Source: GCA-002726655 sp046582185 (GTDB taxonomy: Bacteria > Pseudomonadota > Gammaproteobacteria > Pseudomonadales > Azotimanducaceae). Taken from it: a stretch of 64,000 bases of DNA. The notes beneath the pieces were generated by a model, which was not told the origin of the DNA, ran no database searches, and saw only the letters and a program-made list of their open reading frames with translations. A program made the position numbers and the translations under genes. The stretch's first letter is position 1, and each line of letters starts with the position of its first letter. Below, in pieces: positions 51,621 to 59,584 of the stretch. Where the stretch lies: positions 248,001 through 312,000 of the forward strand of contig JAYGEX010000019.1 in assembly GCA_046582185.1 (NCBI GenBank), read 5' to 3'.

Positions 51621-52150
51621 CAGCTATCGTCAAGACCGACCACAACAGCCGTTGAGCAATGGTATGCATTGGATTTTGTACCAATGCACCAGTTAATGTC
51701 ATTACTCTTTGGCGGGTAATAAATAGGCTTGTCTCCCTCATTTCTATTACAGAAGCATTTGCCACAAGTGGCCTTACCGCAACAGTCGTTGTAGGAAATG
51801 ATGTACCGTTTGCCATCTGCGGGATTTTCACATGTTCCTACCCAGGTGACTGGTGAAGGTTCTGCGCCAGGGGGGCAACTACTGGAAGAGCCGCCACAAC
51901 AGCTGCACAGGTATCCATCGATGGCACAGTAGCGCCAATAGTCACAGCTGGCTGGGTCTCCAATCTCCGGAATTGCGCCGCTTGGAGCGCTGGCTCTTGC
52001 GACCGGTAAAACCGGTATCAGGGCGGTCCCTACGAGGAGCTGTCCAAAACGGGTAATTACATTTCTACGGGACAAGGTTCGTGCAGATCGCCGCGTTGAG
52101 TGAGCGATATACTTGTCGAGGGTTTCCAGTAAATTCGATATTTTTCTCAT
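51620..52150 (-). CDS. aauA: Amine dehydrogenase small (TTQ) subunit
   Basis: The 176-residue protein has a long Tat-type leader (SRRNVITRFGQ, then a hydrophobic run to about 54) and a Cys-rich body. The tryptophan tryptophylquinone precursors are W103 (VTWVGTC) and W154 (DINWCIG), 51 apart exactly as in methylamine dehydrogenase. Asp122 (NDCCG) and Asp78 (IDGY) occupy the catalytic and maturation positions. Twelve Cys fit the known six disulfides and two more (85, 129) are extra. Gene order B-E-D-A-cytochrome c matches aromatic rather than methylamine dehydrogenase. No mauG is nearby. Confidence 0.9.
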   Translation of the reverse strand: MRKISNLLETLDKYIAHSTRRSARTLSRRNVITRFGQLLVGTALIPVLPVARASAPSGAIPEIGDPASCDYWRYCAIDGYLCSCCGGSSSSCPPGAEPSPVTWVGTCENPADGKRYIISYNDCCGKATCGKCFCNRNEGDKPIYYPPKSNDINWCIGTKSNAYHCSTAVVVGLDDS

Positions 52151-52194
52151 ATTACTCCGTCCTACAGTGGTGATATCTTCTAGTGCAAAAGCTG

Positions 52195-52797
52195 CTAGTT
52201 AGAAGATTCTGTAATACCCAAATAATCTTGCAAAGATGACACGTCCAGTTCGTCCGCCTGCAATAAACTTTCCAGATGTTCGCGAGTATTAACGAGACCT
52301 CTGCCGCGTAATATACCTTGCTCGTTAATCAATACCGCAAACGGTAACTTATTTACGCCCATCCGCATACCCAATGGTTGTGAAATCACATAGGGATAGT
52401 CTGCAAGGTCGTGTTCTTTCGTATAAGTGATATGCGCGTCAGTATCGTCTCCATCAGAAGCGAAGAGCACTTTCAGGTGATCACTCTCATGGGAGGCAAT
52501 GCTGAGAACGATAGGGAGCAGTGACTTGCAAATGGGACAGGTCGGCGAGAGAAAATATATCAAGGTTTTATGAGATTTCTCTCCACCGATACGATAGGCC
52601 GAACCGTCCAATAGCTGTACGTCCATGGCTTCTATCGTTTCCCCAATCTTTGGACCTTCAGTTGGCATTAATGCGCCAACTGGTGCTACCCGTTCATGTA
52701 GGACCCCTATCTGCCGAGCTAGCGCAAATACTGCCAGTAAAAGTAGAATGACAATGATCCACAAGAGTAGGACTGCAACAATAAGAGAAGTTTGCAT
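52195..52797 (-). CDS. aauD: Amine dehydrogenase maturation thioredoxin-like protein (MauD type)
   Basis: The 200-residue protein has an N-terminal membrane anchor (about residues 4-27) and a thioredoxin-like domain with FLSPTCPICKSLLP (C-P-I-C). This is the MauD/AauD arrangement, a periplasmic disulfide isomerase needed to fold the Cys-rich small subunit. A cis-Pro-type segment near KLPFAVLINEQG supports the fold. It sits between aauE and aauA with short gaps. Confidence 0.88.
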   Translation of the reverse strand: MQTSLIVAVLLLWIIVILLLLAVFALARQIGVLHERVAPVGALMPTEGPKIGETIEAMDVQLLDGSAYRIGGEKSHKTLIYFLSPTCPICKSLLPIVLSIASHESDHLKVLFASDGDDTDAHITYTKEHDLADYPYVISQPLGMRMGVNKLPFAVLINEQGILRGRGLVNTREHLESLLQADELDVSSLQDYLGITESSN

Positions 52798-52803
52798 TGG
52801 GCT

Positions 52804-53355
52804 TTAGCTCCACCACATTTTGCTGCGAGCGTCCGCGGCAAGTAAAGTATTAAGAACAACATAGGCGATGGATGCACCGAGCACTGCGATGATAATGGTG
52901 AAGTAATCCAGCCATAATAGAGATCTGTCATCAGTGGGAAAGAATACGAATAAAAGCGCACCTAACATTAGAAGGTTTCTGCTTACCAACCAGTAGCTCA
53001 AGCCTTCACCACTTGAACCAAGGCAGCCGCAATCCATCCATGTTCTACCGCGTAACAAATTGATGAGTATACCGATAACATAGACGGCCAACAAAAGACC
53101 ACCGCTGACAACGCCATAGAATGGTAGCTGTGTTAACAACATGATAGCAGTGGATAGTTCCAGAAAGATGATGCCGGTGGCAATCTGTGGCACTAGCTTC
53201 GCGGGCACAAGTTGATACTGTTCAAGTTGAAACTGGAAAGTGAGGCGATCGTTAAACTTCTCTACACCGGATAATGCGAATAACAATGCAAATGCGCCCC
53301 GGATAGTGAGACCGATAACAGGGTCAATCAGAGGTGGGCTTGCGAATTCCAACAT
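52804..53355 (-). CDS. aauE: Amine dehydrogenase maturation membrane protein (MauE type)
   Basis: The 183-residue protein has about four to five membrane helices, a DoxX/MauE-like start (GAFALLFALSGVEKF) and a periplasmic-side CGC in WMDCGCLGSSGEGLS. MauE-type proteins pass electrons or disulfides across the membrane to MauD. Gaps of 3 and 6 bp to its neighbours show a single transcript. Confidence 0.88.
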   Translation of the reverse strand: MLEFASPPLIDPVIGLTIRGAFALLFALSGVEKFNDRLTFQFQLEQYQLVPAKLVPQIATGIIFLELSTAIMLLTQLPFYGVVSGGLLLAVYVIGILINLLRGRTWMDCGCLGSSGEGLSYWLVSRNLLMLGALLFVFFPTDDRSLLWLDYFTIIIAVLGASIAYVVLNTLLAADARSKMWWS

Positions 53356-53358
53356 TGC

Positions 53359-54582
53359 TTACAGTTGAAGGTTTTGAATGATGGATGGCGTAACGCCGAC
53401 GTGTTCGATGCTGCTGATTTTCTTGCCAGTGCCCAGGTCGTAGACATCGAGGGACTCGCCGCCGATGAACATGGTATAAATTCGTGGATCTTCATCCTGA
53501 CTTACTTCAATTGCAGAGGCCATATTGTCCAGCTTCATTTTGTGCAACAGTCGCTTGGTGGATAGATTGTAAAACCAGACTTCAGTGCCAGGGTCTTTGT
53601 GTGTGTCTTCTCCGCCTTCATGCATCAGTGTCAGCAGCAGGTCATTCGCTGAATGATAGGCGATTGATTGCATTCCGCCGATACGCCAGCCGCTATTTTC
53701 CTCGTCCAGGCTGAATAGCGCCTCTACGGTTATGGCTTCACCTTTGACGGATACCCGAAACAGATCGCCTTTAAACGTCGGAAAGACCCAGCCTTTGCCG
53801 GTACGCACCGCCTTTTCCATCAGCGGGTCGGCTTCGACGTTGAAAAACTGTTCTGATCTGGAGCGAGACTTTTCTGTGCCGTCTTTATTCAGGGAGATGA
53901 GTTGCATTGCGCCATCGCCGCAGATCTGCAGGAACGCGCGCTTGCCTACCGGATAAATCAGGCCGCATCCTGCTGTGGGGATCTCTGTCACGAATTTGGA
54001 CTTGCGAAGATCAACCACTGATATCGACATTGCGGGTGAGATATTATAAACCAGCATAAAGTGAGCATCGTCGGTAAGCCCTGTGCTGGTCCGGTGTGGT
54101 GAGCCAGAAGCATGCTTGTTTGGAATTTTGACCTCGTGCATCGCAGTAAAGGTCTTGAAGCTGTAGCTGGTGACGACGTCCGTTCGCACACCGCGTGTAT
54201 GGCGGCTCAAATAAGTTTCTGCAACGTGGAACAGTTTATTTTTTTTGTCAATTTCAACCGCGTTACTCCATGCACCGAGTGAGAGCTGGCCCAACATTTT
54301 ACCGGTATCCGCATCGAATATTTCGGCTGAGCTGGAGAAGAGGCTGTTAACCAGAATGCCATGGGGCCCAGCGTTTTTAAATGTTTCAACCGTTAATGAT
54401 TCTGATTTGATTTCTGCCAGCACTGGAATGCCCAGGCTAGCTACAATGATCACCGCCGCCTGCGCGATTCGGGCTATCCATTTGTTAGTTCGGGTAATCC
54501 ATCTGTAAAAAGGAGTAGTACCGTCGTTAAAAGTAGTGCTGTTTTTAGTGAAAGTCTCAATACACTCAGAATTGATAAACAT
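53359..54582 (-). CDS. aauB: Amine dehydrogenase large subunit
   Basis: The 407-residue protein has a long leader with a hydrophobic export segment (about residues 36-57) and a beta-propeller body with repeated strand pairs (SAEIFDADTGKMLGQLSLG, SISVVDLRKSKFVTEI, EVWFYNLSTKRLLHKMKLD, SLDVYDLGTGKKISSIEHVG). Length and repeats match the large subunit of methylamine/aromatic amine dehydrogenases, which forms the scaffold for the TTQ subunit. It is the first gene of the operon, with a promoter presumably in the 108 bp upstream. Confidence 0.88.
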   Translation of the reverse strand: MFINSECIETFTKNSTTFNDGTTPFYRWITRTNKWIARIAQAAVIIVASLGIPVLAEIKSESLTVETFKNAGPHGILVNSLFSSSAEIFDADTGKMLGQLSLGAWSNAVEIDKKNKLFHVAETYLSRHTRGVRTDVVTSYSFKTFTAMHEVKIPNKHASGSPHRTSTGLTDDAHFMLVYNISPAMSISVVDLRKSKFVTEIPTAGCGLIYPVGKRAFLQICGDGAMQLISLNKDGTEKSRSRSEQFFNVEADPLMEKAVRTGKGWVFPTFKGDLFRVSVKGEAITVEALFSLDEENSGWRIGGMQSIAYHSANDLLLTLMHEGGEDTHKDPGTEVWFYNLSTKRLLHKMKLDNMASAIEVSQDEDPRIYTMFIGGESLDVYDLGTGKKISSIEHVGVTPSIIQNLQL

Positions 54583-54641
54583 AGTGGCTACTTCCTGATT
54601 AAGAAGAGATCAAAATTCAAGCATAACATGCGCTAATCAGC

Positions 54642-54665
54642 AGATGCCCTGAAGTCAGGGCATCT
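54642..54665. terminator. Hairpin upstream of the aau operon / downstream of an SDR gene
   Basis: AGATGCCCTGA and TCAGGGCATCT form a perfect 11-bp stem with a two-base AG centre, 25 bp after the SDR stop on the minus strand. No T-run follows, so it could be a terminator, a protein site, or an mRNA-stabilising element. Confidence 0.4.
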
Positions 54666-54690
54666 ACCGGCGTTACTGGTGCAGGAAGTA

Positions 54691-55560
54691 CTATCGCCAA
54701 AAGTCTGTCTTCAGGACGGCATCACTCATATCGAGGATCTTGTCTGCATTGGCCATGAAATCATCAGCTGTTGCACTCTCGCCGAGATCCACGCCAGTAT
54801 TTGCATAAACGGCATCAGATGCGTATCGACCACGGGCGGCCTGAATAATACGACCATTTGGTGCATCTTCACCTGCCATAAAGAGGACAGCAGGGCTTAC
54901 AAGTCCCGGTGCATTACCTTTATCAATGTCATCCATATCGATGGTACTTCCAGGCACACTGGCGGTCATACGTGTCGCTGCACCTGGGGACAGACAGTTT
55001 GTTCTGACATTATGAGACGCGCCTTCTCTGGAAAGATTGTTCATCAGTCCAACCATGCCCATTTTAGCGGCGCCGTAGTTGCTCTGACCAAAGCTGCCGA
55101 GAATTCCTGAAACGGATGCAGTAAAAATAACGCGCCCGTAATTTTTCTCGTACATGATTGGCCATGCGTGCCAGGTCACATAAGCGGAGCCCATCAGATG
55201 GACGTTGATAACCAGATCCCATTCGTCGAGTGTCATATTCTTGAATGACTTGTCGCGAAGGATGCCGGCGTTATTCACCACGATATCGACGGTGCCGAAC
55301 TCTTTAACGGCAGTCTCAACGATGCTCTTTGCGCCGTCTCTGTCTGAAACAGAGGCTTTGTTGGCAACGGCCTGGCCACCTGCAGCCTTGATTTCTTCTA
55401 CTACAATGTCTGCAGCATCGCTTTTACCTGAACCATCCACCGAGCCGCCGAGATCGTTGACCACGATCTTTGCTCCGTGCTCTGCCAGTAGGAGAGCATG
55501 TTCGCGACCAAGGCCTCCACCAGCTCCTGTGATAATTGCAACTTTTCCTTCAACGCTCAT
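54691..55560 (-). CDS. SDR, (3R)-hydroxyacyl-CoA dehydrogenase-like
   Basis: The 289-residue SDR uses ATG 55560, where GAGGAG lies 6 nt upstream. Upstream in-frame codons would add 47 residues without homology. KVAIITGAGGGLGREHALLLAEHGAKIVVNDLGGSVDGSGKS is the N-terminal signature of the multifunctional-enzyme-2 (R)-specific hydroxyacyl-CoA dehydrogenase domain. VVNNAGILRDKSF and SNYGAAKMGMVGL carry the remaining SDR sites. The protein ends in a 60-residue extension (MSDAVLKTDFWR). It likely takes part in fatty-acid or bile-acid-like side-chain oxidation. Confidence 0.85.
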   Translation of the reverse strand: MSVEGKVAIITGAGGGLGREHALLLAEHGAKIVVNDLGGSVDGSGKSDAADIVVEEIKAAGGQAVANKASVSDRDGAKSIVETAVKEFGTVDIVVNNAGILRDKSFKNMTLDEWDLVINVHLMGSAYVTWHAWPIMYEKNYGRVIFTASVSGILGSFGQSNYGAAKMGMVGLMNNLSREGASHNVRTNCLSPGAATRMTASVPGSTIDMDDIDKGNAPGLVSPAVLFMAGEDAPNGRIIQAARGRYASDAVYANTGVDLGESATADDFMANADKILDMSDAVLKTDFWR

Positions 55561-55732
55561 AGAGTTCTCCTCTGAATTTTTGATGCCGTAATAAACCATT
55601 TTTTTGCTGTAAAAACAATGATCGAAACGGGGGCGAATGAAGTGATATTCTCTTCGCGTACTCTTCAGCGTTATAGGTGCAAGTGGTCTACCGGAAGGCA
55701 TATCCTAGAGAATTTGATGCATTAGAATCATA

Positions 55733-56351
55733 ATGAGTGACTATCTGTTTTCTGGTTTGAAAGTACTTGATGTGGGAACCGTAATAGCGGGGCCTGTAGC
55801 GGCCACTATTCTTGCGGACTTTGGCGCGGACGTGATCAAGATAGCGGAGCCCTCCGAGGGAGATTTATTAAGAGTTCTCTCATTCATTCCGACGGTTCTT
55901 GAATCAGGCATTGATTTTTTCTGGCAGATGGACGCAAGGAACAGACCAATCAGCCATTTCCAGTGCGGCGGCCCCTCAAGTTGAGACGCCAGAGCAAAGG
56001 CTCGAAAATGCGGTTGAATTGTCTGACATAGTTCAGGAAGCATTGTTGTCAAAGTCATTGGAGGACTGGTTTGAATTGTTCGCTCCTCTTGGTGTTCCCG
56101 TTGGTAAAATCACGACGCTGGAAGAGGCCATTCAGGATGAACAACTAACAATAAACAATATCATCGTGCCGCCGGTCGATGGCGATATGAACACCCCCAT
56201 GATCATCAACCACCCGGTTAAAGTTGATAGCGTTCCCCAGGTTGGTCCAAAGCGAGCTCCAGAACTTGGCGAACATATCTTTGAGATTTTTGAAGAGCTG
56301 GGTTACACAACAGCGCAGATCGATGACCTGCGAAACAGCGGCGCCATCTAA
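55733..56351 (+). pseudogene. CaiB/BaiF CoA-transferase gene with a large internal deletion
   Basis: The N-terminal piece (MSDYLFSGLKVLDVGTVIAG, then PVAATILADFGADVIKIAEP, EGDLLR and YFWQMDARNR-like FFWQMDARNR) is a normal class III CoA-transferase start and ends at a stop at 55984. In the +1 frame a C-terminal piece runs ETPEQRLENAVELSDIVQ, FAPLGVPVGKITTLEEAIQDEQLT, VGPKRAPELGEHIFEIFEELGYT to 56351. The usual 380-410 residue protein has lost about 150-200 codons, including the catalytic Asp region. Remnant of a CoA-transferase. Confidence 0.85.
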
Positions 56352-56394
56352 AAAAGTCCCCTTTCGTTATTAAGGGAGGGTCATTGGGAGAGGT

Positions 56395-57471
56395 TTACTG
56401 GGCAAGGTTGGGAATAATGTCCTTGGCAATTCGCTCGATCACGGCGTACCTGGGGTCGAATGGCGGCAAGATCATTACTTGATTTAGTCCTGCCTGTTCA
56501 AGTTCGTTGAGCTTGTGCAGGATCATGTCCCGGGTGCCTACCAGGCAACTCGCTTCGATGGTTTCTTTGGTGACGAACTGCTCTTCCTCGGGTAATACCC
56601 AGCAGTTATGTCCTGCGTGAATCCTCTGATGGCGTGTTTCTTCAGGAAATGATTCCAGGAGCTTTGTATACTCGCCCCATATTCCGGCCAGATAATTAGG
56701 TGGCTGGTGGCCAAAATTTCGAAATTGATCATAGGCGTAATGTACTGCGGCCATTGCGAAGGCACCACATTCGCGTTTTACACGATCCGAGTCAACAGCT
56801 TCGCCTTCGTCGAGCACCACCATGGTTGTTAGGGCGCTGGTATAGTAATTTTTCCGATCTATAGTTCTTCCGGCATCCGCTGCGCCTTTCTCGATCATCG
56901 CCCAGAGCGATTCCATTATCGCGCCACTCATGGCAAAGGCCATGACCGCACCATCTCCGTGTTTTCCGGCTAGCCCCAGAGACCTTGGGCCAAAGCCGGA
57001 AACGTACATAGGAATCTTGTCGGCGAAGTTGACGAAGCCTTTGTCTGGCATCACATGCCTTACCGGTGTTGATTTGCCAGCAAATTCGACTCTGGATTCA
57101 TCGCCGGATAAGAGTGGGCGAATTTCACCGAGATATTGATCCAGTTGACGTATTTTCTGCGGTGGCAGACCCATAATTCTCATTGCTGTATTACCTGCAC
57201 CAACGCCAAAGAATGTTCTTCCTGGGGCGATGGCATTGATGGTCGCGATTCCTGCTGCGTTAACGGCGGACGGTCTGGTACCCGTGATGGCGACACCTGT
57301 GCCGATTTTTATGGTGGACGTCCGGTCAGCAACAAGGGCAAGAGTTGCATAACAGTCTGACCAGATCATTTGACTATCCGCCATCCATGCGTGAGAAAAG
57401 CCTAGCTCTTCTGCTCGCACAACGTAGTCGATGTCCTTAATGTGTGAAGCGACACAAATACCTATATCCAT
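56395..57471 (-). CDS. LLM-class flavin/F420-dependent oxidoreductase
   Basis: The 358-residue protein starts at ATG 57471 (MDIGICVASHIKDIDYVVRAEELGFSHAWMADSQ), with GAGA 7 nt upstream. A start 10 codons earlier is less supported. It is a luciferase-like TIM barrel with TIKIGTGVAITGTRPSAVNAAGIATI, GRTFFGVGAGNTAMRIMG and PMYVSGFGPRSLGLAGKHGDGAV. These strands match the methylene-H4MPT reductase-like and F420-dependent dehydrogenase group. The substrate is unknown. A second LLM gene lies at the window start. Confidence 0.85.
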   Translation of the reverse strand: MDIGICVASHIKDIDYVVRAEELGFSHAWMADSQMIWSDCYATLALVADRTSTIKIGTGVAITGTRPSAVNAAGIATINAIAPGRTFFGVGAGNTAMRIMGLPPQKIRQLDQYLGEIRPLLSGDESRVEFAGKSTPVRHVMPDKGFVNFADKIPMYVSGFGPRSLGLAGKHGDGAVMAFAMSGAIMESLWAMIEKGAADAGRTIDRKNYYTSALTTMVVLDEGEAVDSDRVKRECGAFAMAAVHYAYDQFRNFGHQPPNYLAGIWGEYTKLLESFPEETRHQRIHAGHNCWVLPEEEQFVTKETIEASCLVGTRDMILHKLNELEQAGLNQVMILPPFDPRYAVIERIAKDIIPNLAQ

Positions 57472-57670
57472 AACTGTTCTCGCGATTGCTGTCTGCATCA
57501 TACTACATCAAATCAGAAAGACGCCGAAGAGGGGCTAAACATGCTCAATCCTATTTTCCGCTTGAGCGCCGAGTGATGCGCCAACGTAGATTATTTGTTT
57601 TCCCTAAAAAGCATGCTACCTTCGGCGCAGATTATTAAGGCCTGTAAAGCCATGCAAGGAGTGACAACAA

Positions 57671-58630
57671 ATGAGATCCACTAGTGATATTGATGAACGA
57701 ATACGAACAGAGTTTATTGAGGCCAACCATTTGCGCTTTGAAGTTGACATGTGTGGCGATGGCGACAAACTGGCAATTTGCCTGCACGGCTTCCCGGAAC
57801 ACAGTGTTTCCTGGCGACATCAATTGCCCATGTTGGCAGAGCTCGGTTACAAGGCTTGGGCGCCGAATATGAGAGGTTATGGAAACACCTCGGTACCCAT
57901 GTTTACGGAAGACTACAGTATAGAGAACCTTATGGCGGATGTGGCCGCCTTAATTGATGCTGCCGGATGTGATGAAGTTGTTCTCATCGCACATGATTGG
58001 GGTGCTGTCATCGCATGGAATTTCGCTATTCGAAAGATCCGCCATTTGTCCAAGCTCATTATCTGTAATGTTCCGCACCCGGTGCCCATGGCGAATGCTT
58101 TTAGTAATGGCTTGGCTCAGCTAAAAAAATCCTGGTACGTCTTTTTCTTTCAGCTGCCACGGCTGCCAGAAATGATGATGTCCATGAAGAAGGGCCGCGG
58201 CATGGGCCAGCTCATTAAAGAATCCGCTAGTCATCCAGAAAACTTCCCGGATGCCGTGATTGATCTTTACAACGAAAATGGAGACCGCCCGTCAAATCTT
58301 ACGGCAATGGTTAATTACTATCGTGCACTGGTTCGTGGCGGCGGTGGCAAACGTCAAAAGTCTCTGGGTTATCCAAACATTGAAACGCCAACATTAATGT
58401 TGTGGGGCGAAGATGATATGGCATTGACCATCGAGAGTACTTACGGTACGGAAGACGTTGTCGATGATTTCACGATAAGGTATCTGCCAAGGATTTCCCA
58501 TTGGGTTCAGCAGGACGCGCCTCATGAAGTGAATGCGATGATCAAGGCATTCCTTACTGGCGAGCCCATTCCGGAGATGAAGTGGGAAGCTAAGCTTGTC
58601 ATAGATGGTGAAGAAGCGCCAACGTCCTAA
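57671..58630 (+). CDS. Alpha/beta hydrolase, epoxide-hydrolase-like
   Basis: The 319-residue protein has HGFPEHSVSWRHQLPML (oxyanion-hole H-G), the elbow VVLIAHDWGAVIAWNFA with Asp as nucleophile, and a late ISHWVQQDAPHEVNAMI with the catalytic His. WGEDDMALTIESTYGTEDVV gives the acid-bearing loop. The cap between contains two Tyr-rich segments as in soluble epoxide hydrolases and fluoroacetate dehalogenases. An AAGGAGTGA ribosome site precedes it. Cytosolic; substrate unknown. Confidence 0.87.
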   Translation: MRSTSDIDERIRTEFIEANHLRFEVDMCGDGDKLAICLHGFPEHSVSWRHQLPMLAELGYKAWAPNMRGYGNTSVPMFTEDYSIENLMADVAALIDAAGCDEVVLIAHDWGAVIAWNFAIRKIRHLSKLIICNVPHPVPMANAFSNGLAQLKKSWYVFFFQLPRLPEMMMSMKKGRGMGQLIKESASHPENFPDAVIDLYNENGDRPSNLTAMVNYYRALVRGGGGKRQKSLGYPNIETPTLMLWGEDDMALTIESTYGTEDVVDDFTIRYLPRISHWVQQDAPHEVNAMIKAFLTGEPIPEMKWEAKLVIDGEEAPTS

Positions 58631-58647
58631 CTTTCGTTTAGGAAAAA

Positions 58648-59543
58648 TTAGTCCGTGAGGAGGGGTTCACAAAACGCTTCGCTAAGCGCCCATAGTTTTC
58701 TGGCAACATCAGGATCATTTGCTTCCTTCGTACTTCTTAGCGGCTTGCAATGTGAGAAGTATTTACCCTGCAGATCTTCAGCGGGTTCATGTTCTGCGCA
58801 GTAAACGCTGGTCGATGCACCCTGATTTGGCGCTTTGGTCAATGGACTGATCAACTTCATCAGTATGCGCATTAAAATGGTGCTGCGGCCAATTTCGGTT
58901 GTAACGAGGTTGCCAGGGTGTAGTGAGCAAGCTGTAAGATTTCTACTGCCATACCGACGTTGCAATTCATTGGCAAAGAGTACATTGCATAATTTCGCTT
59001 GCCCATAAGCCACCATAAATTTGAAAGTGTCCCTATTCAGAGGGAATCGCTCAAATTCTAATTTTGCTGGCATACGATGGGATTCGCTCGATACCATAAT
59101 CACCCGCGGAGAATCCGCCGCCAGAATGCGTGGCATCAGAATTTTGGTCAGCAGGAAATGTCCGAAATGTGAAACACCAACGGCAGACTCCTGGCCGTGT
59201 TCAGTTTCTACATATTTAGTCGGTGTAAGGCCTGCGTTGCAGATAAGAATATCTATTTTTTCTGCATTTAGCTTGCTGCAGAAATTTCTAATGCTCCTTG
59301 CAGAGGCAAGGTCCAAAATGTGAAATTCGGCATTGCACGTCGGATGCTGTAAGCGAGCCCTATTGACCGCCTGGTCACCTATGGTGGCATTTCTGCAGGC
59401 AAAATCACCCGGGCAGCTGCTGCGGTGAGCGCCCGCGCCGTTTCGTAACCAATGCCTGTATTGGCGCCAGTGACTATGATTATTTTCCCATCAAGGTTCT
59501 ACGTGCTCAGAGCTTCATCTGCCGTGGATTTTGCGCCAAACAT
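58648..59543 (-). pseudogene. Short-chain dehydrogenase gene broken by a TAG and a one-base loss
   Basis: Reading from ATG 59543 gives MFGAKSTADEALST, a TAG at 59501-59499, then LDGKIIIVTGANTGIGYETARAL in the same frame. After VIL the frame is lost at about 59400, where one base (GGC for GGCC on the plus strand) seems missing. Past it the protein continues RNATIGDQAVNRARL through ILICNAGLTPTKYVE, VMVSSESHRMPA and FMVAYGQAKLCNVLFANEL to 58648. The restored product is a retinol-dehydrogenase/WWOX-like SDR of about 298 residues. The 222-residue downstream frame lacks the cofactor motif. Confidence 0.82.
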
Positions 59544-59584
59544 TTTTATCCTCGCTTGTGATAATTCCAGCTTCTCGAGAGGAG

